A stretch of DNA of 64,000 bases from JADKIH01 sp031417395 (GTDB lineage: Bacteria > Bacteroidota > Bacteroidia > AKYH767-A > 2013-40CM-41-45), in NCBI GenBank assembly GCA_031417395.1, contig JANOVM010000045.1, positions 1 through 64,000 on the forward strand, given 5' to 3'. The notes under the pieces were generated by a model that had not been told where the DNA came from, did no database searches, and saw nothing but the letters and a program-made list of their open reading frames with translations. Position numbers and translations under genes: made by a program. Below are positions 53,901 through 63,679 of the stretch, one piece after another. Position 1 is the first letter of the stretch. The number at the start of each line of letters is the position of its first letter.

Positions 53901-56900
53901 AGTTATTCCGTCATAGTGACCGATGATAACGGGTGTTCGACTTCTTCAATGACAACAATCACTGAGCCTCCTTCATTGACAACCACTCTTCTTTCGGTAT
54001 CGAATTCTACATGCTTCAATTCCAATAATGGATCCGGTGCAATTACTGCAAGCGGTGGTATTGGTCCTTATTCCTATTCATGGTCACCAACAGGAGGAAA
54101 TTCATCTTCGTCTTCAGGGCTTTCTACCGGATTGTATACTATAACAATTACGGATGCAAATCAATGTACTATTACAACCCTTTTATCCATCAACGAGCCT
54201 GCTCCGATAATAGACTCGGCTAATTTCACAAACGTCAAATGCTACGGTGTGGCAGAGGGTTCTGCTTATATAGTTACGAACGGGGGAAGTGGCCCTTACT
54301 CCTATCTATGGGATACAGGAGATTCAACATCGTCATTGCTTCAAATTACAGCAGGCAACTATTCAGTAACAATTACCGACGCTACGGGTTGCACTGCCAC
54401 ACATTTATTTAATATTACACAACCCTCTCCCCTTACAATATCGCCTTCAGTAATTCCTTCGACATGCGGGAATTTAAATGGTGCCGTAAATGTAAACGTT
54501 GGTGGAGGAATAGCACCGTACACATTTCTTTGGAATCAGGGTGGAGCCACATCAGCACTGATTGGTTTAGATTCCGGAACCTATAGTGTGCTTGTTATCG
54601 ATTCATTTGGCTGTGGTATAACAGCAACAATGAATGTTGGTGCACAACCGTCGCCACAATTATCAGCTACTTTGCAAACTGACGTGCTTTGTTTTAATGA
54701 TAACAACGGATCAGCTACTGTTGCAGTAACAGGAGGAACAGGTCAGCTCCAATACCAATGGAGTCCGTCAGGCGGTATGTTACCTACCGCAACCGGATTA
54801 GCAGCAGGTTTGTATTCCGTGCTGGTTACCGATGCAAATAATTGCACCGTAAGTGCAACTTTTAACATCACTCAACCGAATGTCCTTAATGTTACGTCAG
54901 GAACCGTTGTTGATTTAAATTGTTATGGTGAACAAAATGGACAAGCCACGGTTCTTGCCACCGGAGGAACAGGACCATATCAGTATTTATGGTCTCCCTC
55001 AAACTTTACCACTGCAACTGTAAGCGGATTAAGTTCGGGATCGCATACCGCTATTGTCACCGATACACATGGCTGTTTGCAGAACCTTTCCGTAAATATT
55101 TCCGAACCACAGCAACTGATTTCAACTGTCACCACAGGGGATGTTTCTTGCAACGGCAAATCTGACGGATCGGCTTCCGTAAATATTATTGGAGGAACAG
55201 GTCCTTACTCGTATGCATGGAATCCGTCAGGAATTAGTTTACCCAATCTCAACAATCTCATCGCCGGTTCATACTCAGCAACAATCACGGATAGCCATGG
55301 ATGCACAACTTTCTCACAAGGTATTGTCAACGAGCCTTCAGCAATTACAGTAACAAATAACACAATAAATACAGTTTGCGGACAATCACAAGGCTCTGCG
55401 ACACTACAAGTCTCCGGAGGAAATCCACCATACAACTATTTGTGGAATCCCGGAGGTATGTCAACCCCTGCCATTAACAATCTTTCTGCGGGATCATATA
55501 CTGCAACGATTACAGATTCCAGACAATGTAGTTATTCCGCAACGATTGGAATCTCTAACTTTAATGGGCCAATAGTTAATATTGCTTCTGCTTCAAATGT
55601 AAATTGTCAAGGTGGAAATGACGGACAAGCATCCGTAAATGTTTCGAGTGGAAGCGGTCCGTATGTATTTCAATGGTCACCTTCGGGAGGGAATTCTGCT
55701 GCAGCATCGAATCTTATAGCAGGTAACTATATTGTGCAGGTAACAGATTTAAATCAATGTATCACATCCATCCCCGTGATTATTACCGAACCACAGGCTC
55801 TGTCAATAGCAGCCAATGTAACTCCTGCATTGTGTGATGGGTCGTCGGATGGTATTGCTACGGCTAATGTTGCAGGAGGTGTTTCTCCCTATCAATATAT
55901 CTGGTCGTCCGGGTCGACCACAGCGGTGGCGAATAATTTGGCTGCCGGTCCATATTCCGTAAGCGTTACAGACAATCATGGATGCACTTCTTCCTATTCA
56001 GTAAGTATAGGCCAGCCGCCTGCTATATCGTTAAATACATCAACTACGCAAGCGAATTGTAATGCTCAGGATGGCAGTGCAATCGTCGTTGCTGCAGGTG
56101 GTTCCCCAACGTACAACTATCAATGGTCATCAGGAAGCACTTTGTCTTCGGCTAATTTCCTTGGTGCAGGAATTTATTCTGTCACCGTAACCGATGCTCA
56201 TGGATGCACAGCGAGTGTTTCGGCCACAGTCACTGAATTAAATGGAATGACATTGTCATCAAATGCAGTAAATACCACATGCTATGGTTCGTCGGATGGC
56301 AGCATATCTGTATTAGTTACTGGAGGAATAATGCCGCTCGTATATAACTGGACCCCTTCAACGAACAATTCATCTTCGATAAACAACTTACAGGCGGGTT
56401 CCTACTCAGTAAATGTTCTTGATGTAAACGGCTGTTCGATAACTTCAACAATTTCTGTAGGACAACCTTCGCAGATTATCACAAACTTTGCAACGAATAA
56501 CGTTCGCTGCCATGGTTCCGGTGATGGCAGTATTGTTGCAAGTTTATCAGGAGGAACAGCACCCTATACGTATTCATGGAATAACGGAGCAAATACTTCA
56601 AGTGTAAATAATTTAATGCCGGGAATTTACACAGTAACAGTTACAGATGCGCTTGGATGTAATACAAATGCATCGGCAACGGTTAACTCGCCGGCGGCGT
56701 TGAGCTTGTCAGCTAACAATCCTGCACCAATTTGTATTGGTCAGCAGGTTACCCTTAGTGTCAATGCATCCGGAGGAACATCACCTTATACTTACTCGTG
56801 GCAGAACGGCCCGAATACACAACAGTATACTATTTCACCTGGTGTTGGCACTAATTATACAATCACTGTTACCGATACGAATGGTTGCAGTTCAACACTT

Positions 56901-57941
56901 GCCAATATCATCGTTACGGTTCATCCGGCATTGCAGCTTTTACCTCCGACAACTGCTATACTTTGCGAAGGTGATCAGGTTACACTTCATGTTCAGGCTA
57001 ATGGTGGCAATGGTGGACCGTACAGTTATTCTTGGAACAATGGAATGACGGGCCCTTCTATTGTTGTATCACCTGCCCAATCGACCTCCTATACTGTGAC
57101 GTTGTCGGATAATTGCACGCTACAACCTGCAACAGCAATTATTCCTGTAATGATAAAATCAAAACCGGTTGTGCAGTTCTCATCATCTAATGCTACCGGT
57201 TGCATACCGGTTTCAGTTAATTTCATTGATCAGAGTAATTCTAATGTTACAAGCACCTTTTTCTGGAATTTTGGGGATGGAACGTTTTCGAATGATAAGA
57301 ATGTTACTCATACTTACACACAACCCGGTAATTATAATGTTTCCCATACAGTAACTGACAGTGCCGGATGTTCAGCTACATTTAATGTTATAAATGCCGT
57401 CAGTGTTTTTCCTTTCGCTGAAGCTTCGTTTTCATTTACTCCGAAAAGTCCCGCAACAATCAATGCTCCCATTTCATTTGAAGACAAAAGCGTAAATGCT
57501 GCACTGTGGTTGTGGAATTTCGGAGATAATTCGGGAAGATCGAATTTAAAAAATCCATTGTACACGTATAAAGATACAGGAGAATATACGATAAGTCTCA
57601 TTACAATTTCAAGCCACGGTTGTCCGGATACGACCTATAAAAAAATAATTATAAATGGAGAGTCCATAATCTATATACCAAATTCGTTCACTCCCAATGG
57701 AGATAATATCAACGATGGATTTATTCCTATATCTACCGGAATCAGCCAATTCGAAATGTACATATTCGACCGATGGGGATTACAAATCTATCACACAAGA
57801 GATCCTCACAGTCCGTGGAATGGTAAAGTTCAGGGTCATGATTTAACAGTCCAGAACGATGTATACGTATACAAAATTTACACAACAGAAGTATCGGGAG
57901 AAACACATGAATATATTGGAGCTGTTACAATCGTGAAGTAG
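50937..57941 (+). CDS. Giant SprB-repeat surface protein with PKD domains and T9SS type B domain
   Basis: 2334 residues. Signal peptide (RIFLLMAFVIVLMPRQAVAG), then a Cys-rich N-terminal domain common to Bacteroidota gliding-associated proteins (GHLVGAEISYKWISGNTYEI, IYRDCASP). Residues about 407-1921 hold twenty SprB-type repeats of about 76 residues (CxGxxxGSAxVxxxGGxxPYxYxWSPxG, then LxAGxYxVTVTDxxGC). Two Ig-like repeats follow (about 1922-2070), two PKD domains (WNFGDGTFSN and WNFGDNSGRSN), and a CHU_C/T9SS type B C-terminus (IPNSFTPNGDNINDGF, IFDRWGLQIY, WNG, GAVTIVK). SprB is the mobile adhesin of gliding. No gld or spr motility genes lie in this window, so an adhesin role is more certain than gliding. 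Confidence 0.92.
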   Translation: MAIFQSYLNLYNFYNYTKTNCRIFLLMAFVIVLMPRQAVAGHLVGAEISYKWISGNTYEITLTIYRDCASPIPAPNNPGVRYSSVSCNKNNNVNLSPVAGTGIEITSPCSSATTTCNGGIYLGIKKYVYTGTVTLSAQCSDWVFGFDGCCRNCDITTVPTPGCAGAPGTYVQATLNNIAAPTNSSPVFTNLPMSVICMGQPFQYNNGVIEPNGDSLVYSFISPQELPGTNVSFLPGYTATSFVSSSPGIALNTTNGDITINATAPEISITAILVKEYRNGVLVGSVIRDVQVWTIPCTNQLPSATGINGTTNFTISACAGVPINFYINSADANPAQTVTMSWNNGITGATFTSGGNPFPTGNFSWTPSLGDVRTQPYTFSVTVKDNACPLNGLRTYSYSITVASAAVVVNATNSACAAPGNGTASATASGTAPFTYLWSPGGANTSSISGLTAGNYTVTVTESHGCSATKTVVVNSPPLLIPSIAASANVTCNGANDGSIAISVAGGVAPYTYNWSPLGGTGSSASNLPAGPYTISITDVNLCTQIINANISQPPALSSTINTAAATCNGSNTGSATITLSGGVGSYSYFWSPGGNTNNSLTNATAGNYSVTATDAAGCTLSAVINIQQPTPLLISTSSTPTSCSSANGTATTVVTGGVPPYTYQWINGSTASSISGLAAGAYSVVVNDANGCTTSDNIGVSNLTGPTLALSSVTPVNCNGNSTGSASVSVLTGVHPLSYQWSPSGGNSLNANGLLAGAYTLTVTDGNNCSSVISVDINEPPSLSMSVTPQNPTCYGLANGSVIANVSGGIGPYSYAWSSGGSTSATLTNAIAGTYSVTVTDSKGCTYSSTSLLSQPPLLTGSVASTIPVSCSGGNNGEATVAITGGSSPYNFDWSPTGGNLISAAGLSAGNYSVTITDANNCTISVPVNINQPLPLSSTMAGTQILCNGAANGTASVSTTGGISPYQYSWSSGITSSSSSVTNLLPGSYSVIVTDDNGCSTSSMTTITEPPSLTTTLLSVSNSTCFNSNNGSGAITASGGIGPYSYSWSPTGGNSSSSSGLSTGLYTITITDANQCTITTLLSINEPAPIIDSANFTNVKCYGVAEGSAYIVTNGGSGPYSYLWDTGDSTSSLLQITAGNYSVTITDATGCTATHLFNITQPSPLTISPSVIPSTCGNLNGAVNVNVGGGIAPYTFLWNQGGATSALIGLDSGTYSVLVIDSFGCGITATMNVGAQPSPQLSATLQTDVLCFNDNNGSATVAVTGGTGQLQYQWSPSGGMLPTATGLAAGLYSVLVTDANNCTVSATFNITQPNVLNVTSGTVVDLNCYGEQNGQATVLATGGTGPYQYLWSPSNFTTATVSGLSSGSHTAIVTDTHGCLQNLSVNISEPQQLISTVTTGDVSCNGKSDGSASVNIIGGTGPYSYAWNPSGISLPNLNNLIAGSYSATITDSHGCTTFSQGIVNEPSAITVTNNTINTVCGQSQGSATLQVSGGNPPYNYLWNPGGMSTPAINNLSAGSYTATITDSRQCSYSATIGISNFNGPIVNIASASNVNCQGGNDGQASVNVSSGSGPYVFQWSPSGGNSAAASNLIAGNYIVQVTDLNQCITSIPVIITEPQALSIAANVTPALCDGSSDGIATANVAGGVSPYQYIWSSGSTTAVANNLAAGPYSVSVTDNHGCTSSYSVSIGQPPAISLNTSTTQANCNAQDGSAIVVAAGGSPTYNYQWSSGSTLSSANFLGAGIYSVTVTDAHGCTASVSATVTELNGMTLSSNAVNTTCYGSSDGSISVLVTGGIMPLVYNWTPSTNNSSSINNLQAGSYSVNVLDVNGCSITSTISVGQPSQIITNFATNNVRCHGSGDGSIVASLSGGTAPYTYSWNNGANTSSVNNLMPGIYTVTVTDALGCNTNASATVNSPAALSLSANNPAPICIGQQVTLSVNASGGTSPYTYSWQNGPNTQQYTISPGVGTNYTITVTDTNGCSSTLANIIVTVHPALQLLPPTTAILCEGDQVTLHVQANGGNGGPYSYSWNNGMTGPSIVVSPAQSTSYTVTLSDNCTLQPATAIIPVMIKSKPVVQFSSSNATGCIPVSVNFIDQSNSNVTSTFFWNFGDGTFSNDKNVTHTYTQPGNYNVSHTVTDSAGCSATFNVINAVSVFPFAEASFSFTPKSPATINAPISFEDKSVNAALWLWNFGDNSGRSNLKNPLYTYKDTGEYTISLITISSHGCPDTTYKKIIINGESIIYIPNSFTPNGDNINDGFIPISTGISQFEMYIFDRWGLQIYHTRDPHSPWNGKVQGHDLTVQNDVYVYKIYTTEVSGETHEYIGAVTIVK
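52155..56700 (+). repeat. Twenty tandem SprB-type repeats (about 227 bp each)
   Basis: Twenty units of 74-77 codons inside the giant surface gene. They are conserved at protein level (PY-Y-W, AG-YxVxVTD--GC) but well diverged in DNA, unlike the 273-bp repeats at 29155-30519, so this array looks old. Confidence 0.88.
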
Positions 57942-57953
57942 TAAATTCATTTG

Positions 57954-57982
57954 AAACGTTAGAAAGAACTATTTTAACGTTT
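57954..57982. terminator. Possible weak terminator between convergent genes
   Basis: AAACGTTA (57954-57961) pairs with TAACGTTT (57975-57982), loop 13 nt, in the 62-bp gap between the SprB-repeat gene and pgi. The stem is short and AT-rich. Confidence 0.35.
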
Positions 57983-58003
57983 GGGTTATTTCATTTTGTT
58001 GAT

Positions 58004-59623
58004 TCATGATTTCTTTTTAGAAATGTACCGGTGAATGAGATTATTTGTAGACCCATCATGTTTCAGTTTTGTTGTACCTGCACTTTCCATTTCCTGAATT
58101 ATACGTTGCGACAAAACCTTACCCAGTTCCACTCCCCACTGATCAAAGGAATCAATATTCCAGATGACTCCTTGCGTAAAAACACTATGCTCATAAAGCG
58201 CAATTAATTTGCCCAGCATTTCAGGTGTTAAACGATCCACCATAATAAAATTTGAAGGACGGTTGCCTTCAAAGACACGATGGGGCTCTAACCATTTTGG
58301 TGTTCCTTCTGCCCTAACTTCTTCAATTGTCTTTCCAAAAGCGAGCGCTTCTGCTTGAGCAATAACATTTGCAATCAGAATATCATGGTGTTTTCCAATT
58401 TTATTAAGCGGCTCTGCAAAAGCAATGAAGTCGCAGGGAATTAACCGAGTACCCTGATGAATCAATTGATAAAAAGAATGCTGTCCGTTTGTGCCCGGCT
58501 CACCCCAGTAAATTGGACATGTATGATAATCGACTTTGTCTCCGGCAAGAGTGACTTGCTTTCCGTTACTCTCCATTATAAGTTGTTGAAGGTAGGCAGG
58601 AAATCGTTTAAGGTATTGTTCATAGGGCAGAACAGCAATTGATTCAGCTCCTAAAAAGTTTACATTCCAAATGTTGAGTAAGCCCATTAATACAGGCAGA
58701 TTTCTTTCAAATGGCGCTGTATAAAAATGTTGATCCATCTGATGGAAACCGTTAAGCATTTCCTGAAAATGTTTCGGTCCGATAGCGAGCATGGTAGATA
58801 ATCCTATAGCTGAGTCCATGGAATATCTTCCCCCTACCCAATCCCAAAATCCAAACATATTATCGGTGTCGATGCCAAACTTAGTTACTTCGGCTTCATT
58901 GGTGGAAATGGCAACAAAATGTTTTGCAATTGCTTTCTTTTCTCCATGAAATGATTGAAGCAACCATTCACGAGCTGAAGCTGCATTCGTCATTGTCTCA
59001 ATGGTTGTAAAGGTTTTGGATGAGACAATAAAAAGAGTTTCTGCTGCATCAAGATCCATTACGGCTTCTGCAAAGTCAGTTCCATCGATGTTAGATACAA
59101 ATTTGAAATTTAGAGAGCGATCGCTATAATGTTTTAGTGCTTCATAGGCCATAACCGGACCAAGATCAGATCCGCCAATTCCAATATTAACGATATTTTT
59201 TATTCGTTTACCGCTATAACCTTTCCACGAACCGTTACGAACCTTATCGGCAAAAGCAACCAATCTGTCGAGAACCGCATGCACATCAGGAATAATATTT
59301 TTCCCATCGACTATAATAGATGCATTCCGTTTTTCACGCAATGCTATATGAAGTACAGCCCTGTTCTCTGTAATATTTATTTTATCCCCTCTGAACATTG
59401 CTTCGATCCGCTCACGAAGACCGGCCTCATTGGCTAGTTGGAGAAGCAAAGGCAATGTCTCATCCTTAATCCGGTTTTTTGAATAATCAAATAAAATGCC
59501 TTCGGCTTCAAGGGTCATTTTCTCTGCTCTAATTGGGTCCTCTGCAAAAAGATTTTTTAGATGGGGAGTCCCTTTACTATGGGCCGAAAGGGCTTTCCAT
59601 ACTTTGTTTTCTGATATTAGCAT
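58004..59623 (-). CDS. pgi: Glucose-6-phosphate isomerase
   Basis: 539 residues, near the usual 549. Family segments are ENRAVLHIALRE, NIVNIGIGGSDLGPVMAYEAL, FVSNIDGTDFAEA, FIVSSKTFTTIETMTNA, FGFWDWVGGRYSMDSAIGL, ESNGKQVT, WGEPGTNGQHSFYQLIHQG and SFDQWGVELGK. The conserved substrate-binding and catalytic segments of the family are all present. It interconverts glucose-6-phosphate and fructose-6-phosphate in glycolysis and sugar-nucleotide supply. Monocistronic. Confidence 0.97.
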   Translation of the reverse strand: MLISENKVWKALSAHSKGTPHLKNLFAEDPIRAEKMTLEAEGILFDYSKNRIKDETLPLLLQLANEAGLRERIEAMFRGDKINITENRAVLHIALREKRNASIIVDGKNIIPDVHAVLDRLVAFADKVRNGSWKGYSGKRIKNIVNIGIGGSDLGPVMAYEALKHYSDRSLNFKFVSNIDGTDFAEAVMDLDAAETLFIVSSKTFTTIETMTNAASAREWLLQSFHGEKKAIAKHFVAISTNEAEVTKFGIDTDNMFGFWDWVGGRYSMDSAIGLSTMLAIGPKHFQEMLNGFHQMDQHFYTAPFERNLPVLMGLLNIWNVNFLGAESIAVLPYEQYLKRFPAYLQQLIMESNGKQVTLAGDKVDYHTCPIYWGEPGTNGQHSFYQLIHQGTRLIPCDFIAFAEPLNKIGKHHDILIANVIAQAEALAFGKTIEEVRAEGTPKWLEPHRVFEGNRPSNFIMVDRLTPEMLGKLIALYEHSVFTQGVIWNIDSFDQWGVELGKVLSQRIIQEMESAGTTKLKHDGSTNNLIHRYISKKKS

Positions 59624-59947
59624 AAACTTTACGATAAATAGTAAGCTACATTCTTAAATAATTTCGCTTTCAATGGCATTATTTGAAATTACCGTTTTAT
59701 TTGACTTGAAATTAGAAATTTATTAAAAGTTATTAATAAAGTAAACTGAGAAAAAAAGGATAAAAGGAAAGCCATGTCATTAGGGCTACTTAGGAAAAGG
59801 AATATATAATTTTGAAAAGTGAATTCTCATAACAGAAATACTATTGAACCGGTTTATTGTCTCATATTTTCCAAAATCAAAACAAGGAAAAAGGCTATGT
59901 GAATGCGAACCATTAAAATAAAATCGCCCCTTGCCGAAACTAAAATC
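59624..59947. other. Intergenic region, nothing recognised
   Basis: 324 bp of AT-rich sequence upstream of pgi. It should carry the pgi promoter. No coding stretch, hairpin or repeat stood out. Confidence 0.5.
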
Positions 59948-62080
59948 TTATTCTATTATAAGTTTTTTAATAGAAACTTTTTTGTCTCTGTCTGTCGATT
60001 TGATAAAATAAATTCCCTTTGCCTGTATGCTTAAATCTATAGTAATTTTCTCATTCGTCGTAGCAGTTTTGTAAATTACTTCCCCTATAATATTATAAAT
60101 TTCAATTTTCGATAAGAAAAGTTGGCCAATCGTAAATACTCCATTACCGGGATTTGGATAAATAGTCAAGTAATCTGAAATGGAATTTTCGCTTATTCCA
60201 CCACAGGGCGTGGCAATCCAAAGGCCTGCATTGGTGCCTATCAAAATGTCCGATCCATTATTAACTGCTGACCGCGATTGTGTGAATGGATAGCCGGTGG
60301 AGATATTATAGTATTGAAAACTACTATTCCAATAATTATTAAAAGCAATACCATTTGAATTTGTGCCGATCATGATATTAGTAACACAAGCCGGCAGTTC
60401 TGCTAACATAACGTAATAAAGAGAATCATCCTGAAAATTACCATTGGTAGAATTTAGAATTTCAAATCCGCCGGATTGGAATATTTTTATCAATCCGCTG
60501 CCCATTGTTGAAATGTATGTGATTGTATCATTTACCGGAGGAAGTATTCCTGTTACGTAAAAGTTACTAAGCCCTAAACTAATTGAATCTAAAACGGTCC
60601 ATTGGCCATTTGCATAAATTGCAATTCCGTTATCTGTACCAATATATAGTATATTGTATGGCTGACTCTGCATTACGGTTGCGAAAGTAATTTAATTGGA
60701 TGGCAGTGGGGAGTTTGAGGAATTAAAGGTATTATAAAAAACTCCGTTATATACTAACAAGCCATTATTCGTACAGATATAGTCACTTCCATAATCATTC
60801 AATAAATAATTTACTGTATCATTTGGCAGCATCGATGTATCAAGACCGGCAGCAACTGTCCCATCTGAATTATATATTCCTGTATGAGTTCCATATGGAT
60901 AATTTTGGTTTGAAGAGTATTGCGAATATCTTCTAAAACAATTTACATCTGTTGCTTCCGGAAAATCAGGATTACCATGAAATTGAGTAACCTGGAAATT
61001 ATAGCCAAAATTAAAAACACCTTCTACTGTGGCAATTTCATTTGGTGAAATTTCTTTAATGTCTTGATAAGGCATAAATCTAAAGTACACCGGAGAATTA
61101 AAACTACTTCCATTCCAAACATAAATACTCATCCCCCAATATAAATTGGAAGATCCGCCGGCAATTACCCAAGGACGACTGAGCGAATCAAGATTAAAAT
61201 TATCTATATTTATAAATCCTGCCATCAATGAATGAACAGACCAATTCGCTCCGTCATATTCAAATAAATTTCCTTTATCTCCACATGTCCAGACATGACC
61301 GTTCTTTCCAACTACTACTTTTCTAAACAGTTCTGTGCCAATAGGTGCATTCGTACTATCAAAATAGGTTACAACAGTATCCTGAACATGTATTAATTTT
61401 CTATTCCCTGCAATCCACAAACCTCCGGGAGAATCAACGTCCCAATCTCGGAAATAAGTATTTTGAGGCATGGTAAATAGTGAATCAAAAACTCCATTAT
61501 GAAAATAAATAAATGGATTGCCACTTATGTAAGCTGATGTGTCATTGATTACTTTTACATTGCCGTTACCATTGTATGGATAATACTGCCAGCTTGTTCC
61601 ATTAAAAATTCCTACTTTTTGATATCCCCCTGCCCAAATATTACCATTAGGAGAAATTCCAATACTGTTAACGTTAGAAATTGCAGATGGTCCGGTATTT
61701 ATATTTACGTAATCGCTTAATAAAGTATCATATACTCCAATGTATGAGTTATCTTTTAGGTATATGTAATTCCCGTACTTATAAGGCAATAACATGACTA
61801 ATTTTGAATGGTTTGTCCATCGATACTCTGTCTTCCCACTTAAAATATTTCTAATTTGAAGGCAACTGCCGCCTTCGTAGATGAATGAATCTTTAATCAT
61901 TATCCTATTATGATTATCATTATACCAATAATAAGGTACATCATATACCTGCTGAATAGGAAATTGGGCTTTAGCTTTTGTTATAAATAAAATAAAAAAT
62001 ATTAACAGTAATATATTTTTGATTTTGCAAACATATAGCTGCCTCACTAAATTACAATTAAAAAAGTGAATCGATACCAT
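59948..62080 (-). pseudogene. Secreted propeller-like protein with T9SS type A domain, interrupted by an in-frame TAA
   Basis: The frame is continuous from 62080 to 59948 except for TAA at 60692-60694; after it come six sense codons (ITFATV) and then an ATG (60673). The first part (462 residues) has a signal peptide (KNILLLIFFILFITKAKAQ) and propeller-like repeats (GISPNGNIWAGG, GLWIAGNRKLIHV, HVWTCGDKGNLFEYDGANWS). The second part continues the same repeats (ILYIGTDNGIAIYANGQWTVLDS, DILIGTNAGLWIA) and ends in a T9SS type A domain (LTIYPNPGNGVFTIG, YNIIGEVIYK, AKGIYFIKS, KKLIIE). If the stop is real the product lacks its export domain. CAA, GAA or AAA to TAA would each explain it. Confidence 0.8.
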
Positions 62081-62200
62081 TTTATTAAGTTAACTAGGTA
62101 TTAAAAATATAGAAGAATAAACTAGAATAAAAATTTAAATCTATCAAAGGTATGCAATTCATCCATTACCTCAAAGCTGGTTATACAGAAAATCAAAAAC

Positions 62201-63403
62201 TTAATTTAATACTTTACCCGACTTAATGATTTTATTATCTAGCATTAAACGGTAATAGTAAATTCCTTTAGCATGATTAAATAGAAATTCTGCTTCCGCT
62301 TGATAAACATCTGCCGATAACAGGCACTTGCCTTGAACATCGTAAACTGTCAACAGTCCTTTCTTAAATTGGTGTGAATTAAAATCTAAAACGAATGTAT
62401 TGGAATTCTGATTGTAGTTTACGGAAATGTCCGAATATCCACTTTGCTCTTCAATCCCAACAGTACCACAATACTCCCACAGGTCATTATAAAAGTAACC
62501 GCAGGTGGAAGTTGTAAAATTTACACCCCCGAAAATATAGCCACAAGAACCAATTGTAAATGCAGTTCCATTCTCCCTGGGATCACCGGGCAAGGAATCT
62601 ATTGGTGACCAGCTTGAAGTGTTTGGGTCGAATTGATAGAAATCATTGAAAGGAACATTTGGAAGATTTCCGTCAAGTCCGCCACCAACATAGGCTTTGC
62701 CATTCCTTACAAATGAAAATGCAGTATGCCGTGCAGGGCCTGTAAAATTTGCAAGCTGTATCCACGAATCGTTTACGGGATTGTATGAATAGAAATCAGC
62801 TAATCCGGCAAGAGTTGAACCGTTGCTTAGTCCTAATCCAACATAGCCGATTCCATTTATTGCGAAATGAATAGTGCCTTGGCGAGCTGAACCGGGGAAA
62901 TCAGTCTTCTGCAGCCATGAATCATTAATGGCATCATAGGCCCAGAGATCTTTTCGAAGCGGCGAATACCCAAGGCCTATATATGCAGTATTATTAATTA
63001 CAAAAACACTGGCAGAATATCTTGCACCTCCGGGGAAATTATTTTTTGTAGTCTAGGTATTCGAGACAGGATTATATTCATAAACTCCACTGGTATTCGC
63101 ACCATTAATCCAGCCACATACAAGGTAGCCCTTATTAAAAACGCTGAAACTACAGGCACCACCAATAGCTGCAGGGGAGTTAGCCTTTTGCGTCCAGGTG
63201 TTTAAAGCCGGATCGTATTCCCATAAATCATTATAATAGGTAATGTATGAGTCGAATCCGCCGCCAACATAGGCCTTATCATTTATAACAAATGAGTTTG
63301 GAATAACTCTGCCATTGGCCGGTAGTATTGCCCTTTGATTCCAGTTTGCAGATGCAAGGAATGAAAAGACTAAAATGTTAAAAGTAAATAGTACAAATTT
63401 CAT
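62201..63403 (-). pseudogene. Secreted Kelch-repeat protein with T9SS-like C-terminus, interrupted by an in-frame TAG
   Basis: The frame is open from ATG 63403 to 62201 except for TAG at 63053-63055. Signal peptide (FVLFTFNILVFSFLASA), then Kelch-type repeats (KAYVGGGFDSY...YYNDLWEYDPALNTWTQKANSPA; AYIGLGYSP; IGYVGLG; KAYVGGGLDG). The stop sits where the repeat has Trp (NTWTQK, NDSWLQK, NDSWIQL; here NT-stop-TTKNNFPGG), so TGG to TAG is the obvious change. The end (YDVQGKCLLSADVYQ, AKGIYYYRLMLDNKIIKSGKV) is T9SS type A-like. With the stop the product would be about 116 residues and not exported by T9SS. Confidence 0.82.
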
Positions 63404-63679
63404 AATGTGTGTGTTTTAGGTAATTCAAAGATAAAATAAACATTTGAATTTGGGATCGTAATCCGTAATTTATGCTTTATATCCAAATTATCGAATCTAT
63501 GAAATGTTTAATAGTCTCTCATTTTTTATCATTCTATTTACTTTTTAAGCATCGATGGATTAGATAATCAATAAATAACTAAAATAAAAAATCATTTTGA
63601 AAAATTATTTATTACATTACGAAATAATTTAAAAAGGCAAAGCAGAAAAACAATTTGCAGCCTGCCAAATATTCAAGCA

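Noticed and set aside
44822..63055. Reassigned stop codons (alternative genetic code) to explain the three in-frame stops
   Set aside because: TAA and TAG terminate many intact genes here at the expected family lengths, and the other long genes contain no internal TAA or TAG.
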